Source: Candidatus Gastranaerophilales bacterium
GTDB taxonomy: Bacteria > Cyanobacteriota > Vampirovibrionia > Gastranaerophilales > Gastranaerophilaceae
NCBI GenBank assembly: GCA_947624665.1
Contig: CANQLK010000006.1
Coordinates: forward strand, 1-25,579
Direction of reading: 5' to 3'
Length of the DNA stretch: 25,579 bases
In this document: in pieces, positions 1 to 7,655 of the stretch
Layout: each line of letters begins with the position of its first letter
Position numbering within the stretch: the first letter of the stretch is position 1
Translations under genes and position numbers: made by a program
Notes under the pieces: generated by a model
Databases searched by the model: none
Told to the model about the DNA's origin: nothing
What the model saw: only the letters and a program-made list of their open reading frames with translations

Positions 1-146
1 TCTTGTCGCTCCTTCGGCTACCGCCTTGTACTCGCTTCCGACCTCGCTTACCGGACTTTGTCCGTCCGCAATTTCGCCGTCTTGAAATTGCTTTACGCTC
101 GGTCTTGTCGTTCCTTCGGCTTATCGTTAAAATTTACTCGGACATT
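1..146. repeat. G+C-richer dispersed repeat, copy 1 (cut by window start)
   Basis: This stretch is visibly richer in G+C than its surroundings and matches 10581-10857. Bases 1-77 align with about 10628-10705, and bases 83-110 align with 10605-10632. Within this copy the block at 1-20 recurs at 103-122, a tandem period of 102 bases. It carries mini-hairpins such as CGGAC-TTT-GTCCG at 52-64. The tail at about 117-146 also matches the end of copy 2. It lies directly beyond the stop codon of the small secreted protein at 149. No protein family is recognisable in it in either direction. The left edge is outside the window. Confidence 0.8.
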
Positions 147-148
147 TT

Positions 149-511
149 CTATTTTATAGATGAAAACAGCTTTTTATTTTTTTCAATTTGTTTATTTGAC
201 CAATCCGCCGTGCAGGTTACGGATGCGGATACTATATCGTTTATGGGATATTTCTTTATGCAATCCCATGATGAGTTAACTAATTCTTCTTTATTAATTT
301 GTTTTTTAAACTCTGCAAGAAATTTATCTTTTTTGCTCTGTTCCATATCAATTTGATTGATTATCTTTGTCATTTCACAAATGTATCCTTCGATAAAAGA
401 GTTGTAAAATAAATTTTTATCCTCTTCGGAATAATCAAAAGCCAAGGATATATTTAATCCAGAAAAAATTAATATAAATGTTAAAAAATATCTCATAATA
501 AAATATCTCAT
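149..511 (-). CDS. Small secreted protein, unknown function
   Basis: This is a 120-residue protein with a hydrophobic N-terminus (about residues 7-24, ending in SLAF), which reads as a Sec signal peptide without a lipobox. The mature part is short, charged and helical, with three cysteines at about residues 45, 83 and 100. No family is recognised. The start at 511 is preceded by a weak AGAGAG ribosome site. The first 15 coding bases are a tandem copy of the following ones, giving MRYFIMRYF, so the second Met at 496 is an alternative start and the original gene may have begun there. The gene ends directly against the repeat at 1-146, which may act as its 3' region. Confidence 0.6.
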   Translation of the reverse strand: MRYFIMRYFLTFILIFSGLNISLAFDYSEEDKNLFYNSFIEGYICEMTKIINQIDMEQSKKDKFLAEFKKQINKEELVNSSWDCIKKYPINDIVSASVTCTADWSNKQIEKNKKLFSSIK

Positions 512-618
512 AATCCGTCTCTCTAAAAAATTATTGCTTTAATAAAGAAAAAATTAATTAACCAAACAGAAAAACAAATAGGTTATTCATTCTCCGATTA
601 AAAAATAAACAGTTTTTG

Positions 619-627
619 TGATACAAT
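619..627 (+). promoter_or_regulatory. Extended -10 promoter of pfp
   Basis: TGA followed by TACAAT forms an extended -10 (TGn-TACAAT). No good -35 is visible 17 bases upstream, which suits an extended -10 promoter. The expected transcript start, near 634, leaves a leader of about 30 bases with GGAG at 654-657, six bases before the ATG. Confidence 0.5.
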
Positions 628-663
628 TTACTTGTATTTATCAGAAAAGGAACGGAGTAAAAT

Positions 664-2343
664 ATGAAAGAATTATCCGCATTACAAACAGAAAGATTAA
701 AATATCGTCCGAAATTACCATCATCATTAGCAGGCGGTATAAATAATTTAATGCTTTCCGAAGGTAATAAAACACAATCGGTAAAAGATCAGGAACAGAT
801 ACAGGAATTGTTTAAAAATACATACGGTAAACCGATTGTTACATTTAAAACCGTTTCGACGGGAACGCAAAGTGAAGCAAGAAATATAGGCGTAATATTA
901 TCCGGAGGACAGGCACCAGGCGGACACAATGTTATTGCAGGATTATATGATGCTTTAAAACAAGCTAATCCAAACAGCAAATTATATGGATTTTTAGGCG
1001 GCCCTTCAGGTATTATAGACGGTAAATATATTGAATTCACCGATGAAAAAATTAACGCATACAGAAATACCGGCGGTTTTGATATTATAGGTTCCGGCAG
1101 AACAAAGCTTGAAACGGAAGAACAATTCCAAAAAGCTTGGCAGGTATGTAAAAATCTCGGCATTACGGGTGTCGTTATAATAGGCGGTGATGACTCCAAT
1201 ACAAACGCTGCCATGCTCGCTGAATGGTTCGTTAAAAATAATGCGGGTATTCAGGTTATAGGCTGCCCTAAAACCATTGACGGCGACTTGAAAAATGAAC
1301 AAATTGAAATCTCTTTCGGATTTGATACCGCAACTAAAACTTATGCGGAACTTATAGGAAACATATTAAGAGATGCAAATTCCGCTAAAAAATATTGGCA
1401 CTTCATTAAATTAATGGGTAGAAGCGCTACCCACGTAGGTCTTGAAGTCGCACTTCAAACTCAGCCCAATATTACTTTGATTTCGGAAGAAGTTGAACAA
1501 AAGAAAATGTCTTTAAGACAAATTGTTGATTATATGTCTGAAATCATTGCAAAAAGAGCCGACATGGGTAAAAACTTCGGTATCGCTCTTATACCTGAAG
1601 GCTTAATAGAATTTATTCCCGAAGTAAAATCCATGATTGCTAATCTTAATGATACTTTAGCAGAGTTGGAAAATAATTCCGAATATACTAATGCGGAAGA
1701 AAATGCTAAATTTGAAATTATTAAGGGCAGATTAAATTCAGAAGATTCCGCAGTATTTTCTTCTTTGCCCGTTATGATTAAACAACAATTGTTAATGGAC
1801 AGAGATCCTCACGGTAACGTTCAGGTATCGAAAATCGAAACCGAAAAATTATTGATAGAAATGATTGGAACAAGATTAAACGAAATGAAACAGCAGGGAA
1901 AATATAACGGTAAATTTTCCGCTCAAAATCATTTCTTCGGCTATGAAGGAAGATGTGCATTCCCTTCTAACTTTGATGCCGATTATTGCTATTCACTCGG
2001 ATTTAATGCTTATGCATTAATGAAATTCGGTTTGACAGGCTACTTATCATCTGTTAAAAACTTGTCTGCAAATGCAAGCGAATGGGTTGCCGGCGGAGTT
2101 CCTTTAACAATGATGATGAATATGGAAAAACGTCACGGACAATTCAAGCCTGTTATTAAAAAAGCTTTGGTTGAACTTGACGGCCCCGTATTTAAAGAAC
2201 TTGAAAAGAATAGAGAAGCTTGGGCATATAACGATAACTATATATTCCCCGGGTCTATTCAATACTTCGGCCCTTCAAGTGTTTGCGACATAACAACCGA
2301 GACTCTTAAACTTGAAAATGCGGCTAAATTAACGGCTGTGTAA
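664..2343 (+). CDS. pfp: Pyrophosphate-dependent 6-phosphofructokinase (long form)
   Basis: This cytosolic enzyme reversibly phosphorylates fructose 6-phosphate to fructose 1,6-bisphosphate using PPi in place of ATP. At 559 residues it has the size of the long, plant-beta-like PFP class. Visible motifs are the phosphate loop LSGGQAPGGHN (79-89), GGDDS (174-178, where the second Asp replaces the Gly of ATP enzymes), PKTIDGDL (202-209, with Lys203 typical of PPi users) and MGRSATH (251-257). The ATG follows a good GGAG at six bases. It stands as a single gene between its own extended -10 promoter and a strong terminator, and no other glycolytic genes are nearby. PPi specificity is inferred from the two diagnostic residues. 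Confidence 0.95.
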   Translation: MKELSALQTERLKYRPKLPSSLAGGINNLMLSEGNKTQSVKDQEQIQELFKNTYGKPIVTFKTVSTGTQSEARNIGVILSGGQAPGGHNVIAGLYDALKQANPNSKLYGFLGGPSGIIDGKYIEFTDEKINAYRNTGGFDIIGSGRTKLETEEQFQKAWQVCKNLGITGVVIIGGDDSNTNAAMLAEWFVKNNAGIQVIGCPKTIDGDLKNEQIEISFGFDTATKTYAELIGNILRDANSAKKYWHFIKLMGRSATHVGLEVALQTQPNITLISEEVEQKKMSLRQIVDYMSEIIAKRADMGKNFGIALIPEGLIEFIPEVKSMIANLNDTLAELENNSEYTNAEENAKFEIIKGRLNSEDSAVFSSLPVMIKQQLLMDRDPHGNVQVSKIETEKLLIEMIGTRLNEMKQQGKYNGKFSAQNHFFGYEGRCAFPSNFDADYCYSLGFNAYALMKFGLTGYLSSVKNLSANASEWVAGGVPLTMMMNMEKRHGQFKPVIKKALVELDGPVFKELEKNREAWAYNDNYIFPGSIQYFGPSSVCDITTETLKLENAAKLTAV

Positions 2344-2353
2344 ATAAATAAAA

Positions 2354-2393
2354 TAAAAAAAGGGAAGTTCTTGATTCAGAACTTCCCCTTTTT
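2354..2393. terminator. Bidirectional intrinsic terminator
   Basis: The stem GGGAAGTTCT (2362-2371) pairs perfectly with AGAACTTCCC (2378-2387) around a six-base loop. An A-run lies on the left and a T-run on the right, so it can end transcription from both pfp (plus) and the convergent gene at 2404-3027 (minus). Confidence 0.93.
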
Positions 2394-2403
2394 AGCTGAA
2401 AAT

Positions 2404-3027
2404 TTATATACCTATTGTTTCTATTCCTTCAAAATTGCCTAATATTTTACATTCAAAGTCACTCTTAACAACGGTCATTTGTGCAAGAATGGCTCCTAAA
2501 ATGGCTTCGAGCTGAGCAACTGGCAGCATGTTAACAGGTAAATCACGCATTTGATATTTTATTCTTAATGTATCCTGCAATGACTTGCAGTCTATAGGAC
2601 TTCTTTCCCTGTATGCATAGCAATTTCCGTATATTTTTTTCATGTTTTCAATGTCAAATCTGAAAATATCCGTGCCTCTGTCTTTAAGTTCTTTAAAATA
2701 TTCACAGCCTCGGGATGAAAAACGCTTTGTCCAATCGTCACGGTTTATCATTTGTTTATCAAAATTAACTAAGTCATAAGTCCTTGAGTTATATTTCCAT
2801 TTGCTTCCCAACATTATCTCGTTTTCGGGTATTGAAACCATTATAACCGCATTATCTTTTCCCGCAAAATTTTCAAGAAAATATTTAATATCACTGATAC
2901 TGAACATTTTATCAAGCGTTATTATATTCAAATCCCTGTCAAGAACGGCAATGGCAGATTCAATAGTAATAAGTCCGCTTAAAGATATACCTATAAATGA
3001 AACTTTAGAGTCTTTGTTTTTTATCAT
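2404..3027 (-). CDS. DUF429-like protein (RNase H-like fold), possibly altered active site
   Basis: This 207-residue soluble protein opens with FIGISLSG followed by ESAIAVLD, the layout of the first strands of RNase H-like nuclease folds (DUF429 family). The C-terminus, PVAQLEAILGAILAQMTV, resembles the helix that carries the Ala-rich motif in that family. The usual first acidic residue (G-I/V-D-L) appears here as Ile-Ser, so the metal site may be incomplete. No Shine-Dalgarno site precedes the ATG at 3027, so it may be leaderless or weakly translated. It converges on pfp and shares its terminator. The family call is by eye and tentative; the alternative is an unrecognised hypothetical protein. 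Confidence 0.5.
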   Translation of the reverse strand: MIKNKDSKVSFIGISLSGLITIESAIAVLDRDLNIITLDKMFSISDIKYFLENFAGKDNAVIMVSIPENEIMLGSKWKYNSRTYDLVNFDKQMINRDDWTKRFSSRGCEYFKELKDRGTDIFRFDIENMKKIYGNCYAYRERSPIDCKSLQDTLRIKYQMRDLPVNMLPVAQLEAILGAILAQMTVVKSDFECKILGNFEGIETIGI

Positions 3028-3189
3028 TATATTTTAATTAATACCGTGCTTACCTAAATAGAGTAATGAAATTGTTAAATAAAGTCAAATGATTAAATAT
3101 TGATGTACGTGAAATCTAATAAAAAATTTTGCGACACTGGATTAAATATATCTTCAATGCGCTGAACAAAAGTATAAAACAAATCTAAA

Positions 3190-3245
3190 TTGACCGTAAT
3201 ATTTATTAAACTTATATTTACCCGAAAAAAATAGTGTGATAGCAT
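3190..3245 (+). promoter_or_regulatory. Promoter(s) driving the riboswitch operon
   Basis: TTGACC (3190-3195) and TATATT (3213-3218) lie exactly 17 bases apart, a good sigma-70-type promoter that would start RNA near 3225. A second candidate sits just downstream: an extended -10, TGA-TAGCAT (3237-3245), with a weak TTTACC at 3217-3222. Either would place the aptamer core (from 3262) near the RNA 5' end. Confidence 0.6.
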
Positions 3246-3254
3246 AGAAAAAGA

Positions 3255-3362
3255 AAGAAACGAGGAAATAAGGTGAGAATCCTTAACCGGACCACGGCCG
3301 TTAAAGTCGGAATGCTCCATTAATTATGGGCTGTGTATCCGGCTTATAATTGCATAATGGAG
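3255..3362 (+). promoter_or_regulatory. Class-II (short) cobalamin riboswitch aptamer
   Basis: The block lines up with the short cobalamin aptamers (the AdoCbl-variant / env8 hydroxocobalamin type). GAG (3262-3264) is closed by CTC (3315-3317). It encloses GGAAA, then a hairpin AAGG-TGAGAAT-CCTT (3270-3284) that matches the family's GACG-TGAAATT-CGTC. A second hairpin, CCG (3298-3300) with CGG (3308-3310), is followed by GAATG, as in env8. CTCCATTA (3315-3322) can pair with TAATGGAG (3355-3362) to form the regulatory hairpin. Its loop contains TCCGG (3338-3342), complementary to CCGGA (3287-3291), which would be the expected L5-L13 kissing loop. The assignment is by recalled consensus, not a covariance search. 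Confidence 0.78.
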
Positions 3363-3390
3363 TCCTTGCAAAATCGCTAAGGATTTTTTT
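3363..3390 (+). terminator. Expression platform: terminator-like hairpin masking the ribosome site
   Basis: TCCTT-GC (3363-3369) pairs with GC-(T)-AAGGA (3376-3383) and is followed by seven T bases, ending directly at the ATG at 3391. AAGGA is also the Shine-Dalgarno site (seven bases from the ATG). The hairpin could therefore stop transcription, hide the ribosome site, or both. It abuts the regulatory stem ending at 3362, which fits a riboswitch output. Confidence 0.75.
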
Positions 3391-4092
3391 ATGTCTTCAC
3401 CAGTAACACTACAATCAAATACACGAGCCGGATTATGTCCGCACGGACTTCCGCCTTCAGCATGCCCTATATGTAATAAAGGAGGCATGTCAGGTTCCGG
3501 AAGAGCAAAAGATTCCGTTGTGACTAAACCTAAAATTCAAACAGGACAATGGTCATACTTGAAATGCTATGCCGCGGGCATTGCTATCAAAGCACAAAAA
3601 GCCAGAGCCGAAAATGCCAAAAATGCTTTTGAACGTCAAATAGAGTTCGCTAAAGCATTAAGTAAAAGTATAAACAATTTGGCGCAGAAAATTCGTGATA
3701 ATATTGCTGCCATTCAAAAATCGTTGCCTCCCGTATTATCAAAATCATTGGATGTTTTATCCAATGTTATAATAAACCCTTTGTTAAATATCATTTCTCA
3801 AATACCTAAGTTTATTGAAAAATTTGCACAATTTCAGCAAAATATAGCCAATTTTATTAATCAGGCGGCAGAAAAATTTACCGCTATTCTTGGGGAAATT
3901 AAGAATTTTATAAATAAAAATATTACTGAAAATATTAAGAAACAAGTTAAAAAACTGTTTAAATTTTTAGGTATTTTTTCATCGGAAGATGACTATGAAA
4001 ATGATGAAACTCTTGCCATATTTAAATCAAGAGAATTGAAAAAATATCTTACCAAAATTTTATCTTTTAAAAAGGAACGGAATGAAAAATGA
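3391..4092 (+). CDS. Unknown protein with Cys-His-Cys-Cys N-terminal motif, riboswitch-controlled
   Basis: This 233-residue protein begins with a compact motif, C16-P-H18-G-L-P-P-x-x-C25-P-x-C28. Its Cys, His, Cys, Cys spacing is suited to binding one metal ion such as zinc. A Gly-rich linker (29-38) follows, then a long run of amphipathic helices (about 55-200) with repeated Phe/Ile-rich segments and no clear transmembrane span. The tail is acidic and then Lys-rich. It resembles Cys-His-Gly-x-Pro-Pro proteins I associate with gut Melainabacteria, but I cannot name a family. The ATG is fixed by the AAGGA at 3379-3383. It is first in a three-gene unit under the cobalamin riboswitch and overlaps the next gene by four bases (ATGA). 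Membrane association by amphipathic helices is an inference. Confidence 0.8.
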   Translation: MSSPVTLQSNTRAGLCPHGLPPSACPICNKGGMSGSGRAKDSVVTKPKIQTGQWSYLKCYAAGIAIKAQKARAENAKNAFERQIEFAKALSKSINNLAQKIRDNIAAIQKSLPPVLSKSLDVLSNVIINPLLNIISQIPKFIEKFAQFQQNIANFINQAAEKFTAILGEIKNFINKNITENIKKQVKKLFKFLGIFSSEDDYENDETLAIFKSRELKKYLTKILSFKKERNEK

Positions 4093-5609
4093 ATATACCC
4101 GCATTGAAATCGGTTAAAGCTGATTCGGCAAACAGGAATAAGAATAATAACGGAAATAATGAAATAAATAAAACATTAAAAGGAGTGCTTTTAAATACTC
4201 ACGTAAAAAATTCAGGCGGTTCGGTCATATCGTTTGACGAAATACAAGATTCACTTTTGATGCATTCTTCTAAAAGTCAAACGGATGAAGTTTCGGAAGA
4301 AAGTTCATTTGATACGGCAAAAGCCGTAAAACCTTTGTTGATTGGTACTGCATTATTGGCGGGCGGCATTTTGGGTCTGAGCACTGTTCTGAAAAAGTCT
4401 TCCAAAGCGATATTAACCTCTCAAAATTTTGAGCAGCTTCCTGATATAGCCGTTAATATGAATATAAAAGAAGAACCTCAATTCGCAATTTATAGAGCAA
4501 TCAGAGATCCTAATTTTAAAAATATATTGGGTGCTGTTGGGGTTTTTATTATGAGCGGTATTACTCTTGCTTGTAAAAACTTTGTCGACGGAGCTAAAGA
4601 AATTTGGTTGAAAAAACAATCCGCAGATATAGAAAAAAATCTTCAGGAAAAATTAATTCAGGTAGAAACAAAAGCCTTTTCAGGAAAACTTGAAGTCGTA
4701 AATGATATGCTGAACAATAATGTGAAAACTTTTGACAGAATCATAAACGGAAAAAATAATTTTGGCAGCGCTATTTTCTCTGAATTTACGACATTTAAAG
4801 GTGCAAATAAAGAGGAAAAAGCAGAAGAAAATCAAGAGGAAAATACTGCGAATAAAAAAGAAAAAAGTACTAAAAATTTAAAATACGCACTACTGGCTGC
4901 AGGTGTTGTCGGCGGTTTGTTTGCGGCAGGGAAAATAAGTTTATCCAATTTGAAAAAAACGGCGAAGTACAGTAAAGAATTTGCTGACGGATTTACCGAA
5001 AGAACAATAGATGCAATTAACACAATAAGTGAAAATGCAAAAAAAGAAGATGTTCCGATGATTACCGAGCTATTGCAGTCGATATGCGCTAAACCCCAAT
5101 ATATAAAGGATATTGCCAAAAAATATAATCTTTCCGAAGGGGAAATATCTTCATTAATAAACAGTGTACACGAATCAAAGAAAACTATATTCGCAGATGC
5201 GCCTACCGCTCTTGGCGGAATTCCTAAGAAAATTCAATATTATTGTTATATAGATGAAAACAGAGGTCATTTATACAATTGGATTTTAAATCCCGACAAT
5301 AAATTTACAAAATATATTTTTATGGCATTTACTCTTACAAGCGCAATAGGTTATATATTTAAACAGGGAATGGATGCCGTAAAAGAAGTTACGATATTAA
5401 AAGAGAATGCAAAGACGGAATTGAATTTAAGAAAACGTCTTGTATCTGTTGAAATAGAGAATTTCAAGTCCAAAAAAGAATGTGCCGTAAACCCGTTAAT
5501 GGAGGACTTTGAAAAACAGGCACAATCAGGTAAAAAGACAAAAGAAGAATTGAAGCAATTGGCGGATAATATACTGTTTGAAACAAAAAACGGCCCGCCT
5601 TATATATAA
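4089..5609 (+). CDS. Unknown four-helix membrane protein, second gene of riboswitch operon
   Basis: This 506-residue protein has about four hydrophobic membrane-spanning segments, at roughly residues 82-101, 145-163, 264-284 and 408-425. The N-terminal 75 residues are polar, Asn/Lys-rich and probably disordered. The stretches between helices are charged and helical, for example 176-215 and 238-262 (Glu/Lys-rich), and the C-terminus is a charged coiled-coil-like region. No transporter, enzyme or B12-uptake signature (BtuC, BtuF, BtuB, CbrT, CblT) is seen. The start overlaps the upstream stop as ATGA and has AAGGAACGGA upstream, so it is translated with the first gene. Its function is unknown; regulation by cobalamin is inferred from the shared leader. 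Confidence 0.85.
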   Translation: MNIPALKSVKADSANRNKNNNGNNEINKTLKGVLLNTHVKNSGGSVISFDEIQDSLLMHSSKSQTDEVSEESSFDTAKAVKPLLIGTALLAGGILGLSTVLKKSSKAILTSQNFEQLPDIAVNMNIKEEPQFAIYRAIRDPNFKNILGAVGVFIMSGITLACKNFVDGAKEIWLKKQSADIEKNLQEKLIQVETKAFSGKLEVVNDMLNNNVKTFDRIINGKNNFGSAIFSEFTTFKGANKEEKAEENQEENTANKKEKSTKNLKYALLAAGVVGGLFAAGKISLSNLKKTAKYSKEFADGFTERTIDAINTISENAKKEDVPMITELLQSICAKPQYIKDIAKKYNLSEGEISSLINSVHESKKTIFADAPTALGGIPKKIQYYCYIDENRGHLYNWILNPDNKFTKYIFMAFTLTSAIGYIFKQGMDAVKEVTILKENAKTELNLRKRLVSVEIENFKSKKECAVNPLMEDFEKQAQSGKKTKEELKQLADNILFETKNGPPYI

Positions 5610-5622
5610 CTAAAGAGGTTTT

Positions 5623-6108
5623 ATGGATATATCAATACAACAAAACGTATCAAATCTTGGTCTGGGAGTTTCTTTCCCTAACCAAAGCAGAAATTATTCG
5701 ACTTACGATGAAAATAGGACATCAATGCTTGTTAATGCAAAGGAAGAAGCATTACCATACATAGATACTTTTTTAAAATCGGCAAATACGGAAGAACAAG
5801 TTACGGATGCACTTCAAGTACTTGATAAAATGTTGGATAATGGTGTAAAAGGCATTGACAAAATGTATCCGACATTATCAAGGTTCAATGACGTAACTTC
5901 GCCAAACGTACAGGTGCTTTTGGCGGGAATATACAGAAAAACACTTGTTCCTGATGCTTTCGGGCCTTTAAATAAAATGCTTTTAAGACAAACCTTTATG
6001 CCGAATTCTCCCTTTTTTGACCCGACCGAAGAAATAGGCGGTGCTATTCTTGATTATTTAAAATATCAGTCTGATATTAATAAACCTCTTGTAAATAAAA
6101 CGATATAG
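5623..6108 (+). CDS. Unknown small soluble helical protein, third gene of riboswitch operon
   Basis: This 161-residue protein lacks a signal peptide and membrane helices. The first 25 residues are polar and probably flexible, and the rest reads as paired helices (about residues 35-75 and 90-155). No family is recognised. It starts 13 bases after the preceding stop, with AAAGAGG at the right distance, so it is very likely co-transcribed with the two upstream genes. Its stop is only two bases from the stop of the convergent emrB-like gene, with no terminator hairpin between them. Transcripts from the two strands probably run into each other. Confidence 0.8.
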   Translation: MDISIQQNVSNLGLGVSFPNQSRNYSTYDENRTSMLVNAKEEALPYIDTFLKSANTEEQVTDALQVLDKMLDNGVKGIDKMYPTLSRFNDVTSPNVQVLLAGIYRKTLVPDAFGPLNKMLLRQTFMPNSPFFDPTEEIGGAILDYLKYQSDINKPLVNKTI

Positions 6109-6110
6109 CA

Positions 6111-7655
6111 TTATTTGTCAGTCTGTTTTATATTTGTTTTAAGTGCAAAAGCAAATGGAATTAATATAAAAGCAAGAATGGCAAATATTTCAAATACATC
6201 AACATACGCCATAAGCTTGGATTGTACGGTAAGTGATTTATATAAATAAGCATTTGCTTTTATATGCGCACTGTTATGAGATAATGCGGAAGAAAAAATA
6301 TTTATCAGATTAGCAACTTTTTGTTGAAAAACAAGATTAAATTCGGATAAGTTTTTAACAAGATATAACTGGTGCATTTGAGCGTGCCTTGCCACAAGCG
6401 TATTAGCTATAGATGCTACTGCGGCCGTACATACCGTTTTGCATAGGTTATGAAGGCTTGCTCCGTTTGATAATTCTGATTTCGGAAGAGTACCTAATAC
6501 CAGTGACGATACGGGTATAAATATTAATATAATTCCTACTCCCAAAAGTACATTCGGTATTGCAATATAGTTAAACGACACCATTAAACTTATATTTGAA
6601 TAAAATAAAACCGAAAATCCCAAAAAGAAAAACCCTAAGGCTATTAATATACGGTTATCAATGATTTTCATTAACGGATTTATAAGAATAATCATAATAA
6701 CCGAAGAAAAAATTCTCGGAGCCAAAGCCATTCCGCTTATCATAGCAGTATAACCCATCATGTTTTGTAAAAACTGGGGTAAAAGTACGATACTTGAAAA
6801 AACAATCGTATTAACAGAAGCCGATAATATGGTGCCTGCTATAAAGTTTTTGTCCTTAAAAATCCTTAAATTTACAAGCGGATTCTTATATTCAAGCTCC
6901 CAAACAATGAAAAATGTAAGAGCAACCGCAGAAATTCCCGCCAGAACACATATCCAACCCGTGTCAAACCAATTATACTGCTGACCTTTATCTAATACAA
7001 CTTGCATAGATAAAAGCCAAATGACTAATGCAATCATCCCCGGAAAATCTATTTTCTTCGGCTTATTTACACTTTCTATCTCGTCAATATTGGCATGAAC
7101 CAATGAAACAGATAGAATTCCTACTGGAATATTGATTAAATAAATCCATTGCCAGTCAGCATTATCAACAATAAAACCGCCGAAGGTCGGGCCTAATATG
7201 GCAAAGACCATAACGGCAATACCAAATAAGCTCATTGCAATACTTCGTTTTTCAAACGGAAATGCCGAAAGCAGTATCGATTGAGCAATAGGAGTCATAG
7301 GACCTCCTCCTACTCCTTGTATCAAACGCCCCAATACCATACAATTTAAATTCGGAGCCATTGCGCATATTAAAGAACCGATTGTAAATATGGTTATAAA
7401 AACTTTTAAAAAGCGTTTGCGCCCCATAAGGTTTTCTAACCAACCTGTCATTAATATTAAACAGGCATTTGCAATCATATAAGAGGTTATAACCCAGTTG
7501 GCTTCATCAATCGTAGAACCAAAGTAACCTGCTATATGCGGAATAGCAACATTTGTAGCTGAAGTGGCAAGGCATGAAAACGAGGCAGGCAACAGTATCG
7601 ATAATGCTATCAGCCAAAGAGGAGATTTTTTTGTTTTTATTGCCGCAACTGCCAC
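6111..7655 (-). CDS. emrB: EmrB/QacA-type MFS multidrug efflux pump (DHA2, 14 helices)
   Basis: This 514-residue inner-membrane proton antiporter belongs to the 14-helix DHA2 family. Motif A is seen as GWLENLMGRKR after helix 2. The R-x-x-Q-G-x-G-G-G element follows helix 3. Motif C appears as AILGPTFGGFIVD in helix 5. A long loop with ANTLVARHAQMHQL near the C-terminus is typical of EmrB proteins. The start is GTG, overlapping the upstream adaptor's TAG by one base (TAGTG), so translation is coupled. With the adaptor and the divergent outer-membrane channel it would form a tripartite pump exporting hydrophobic compounds. The substrate cannot be read from sequence. Confidence 0.94.
   Translation of the reverse strand: MAVAAIKTKKSPLWLIALSILLPASFSCLATSATNVAIPHIAGYFGSTIDEANWVITSYMIANACLILMTGWLENLMGRKRFLKVFITIFTIGSLICAMAPNLNCMVLGRLIQGVGGGPMTPIAQSILLSAFPFEKRSIAMSLFGIAVMVFAILGPTFGGFIVDNADWQWIYLINIPVGILSVSLVHANIDEIESVNKPKKIDFPGMIALVIWLLSMQVVLDKGQQYNWFDTGWICVLAGISAVALTFFIVWELEYKNPLVNLRIFKDKNFIAGTILSASVNTIVFSSIVLLPQFLQNMMGYTAMISGMALAPRIFSSVIMIILINPLMKIIDNRILIALGFFFLGFSVLFYSNISLMVSFNYIAIPNVLLGVGIILIFIPVSSLVLGTLPKSELSNGASLHNLCKTVCTAAVASIANTLVARHAQMHQLYLVKNLSEFNLVFQQKVANLINIFSSALSHNSAHIKANAYLYKSLTVQSKLMAYVDVFEIFAILAFILIPFAFALKTNIKQTDK

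Noticed and set aside
3..356. Open frame across the repeat and the secreted-protein gene
   Set aside because: It runs antisense to the signal-peptide protein at 149-511 and through non-coding repeat, with no ribosome site or protein-like composition.
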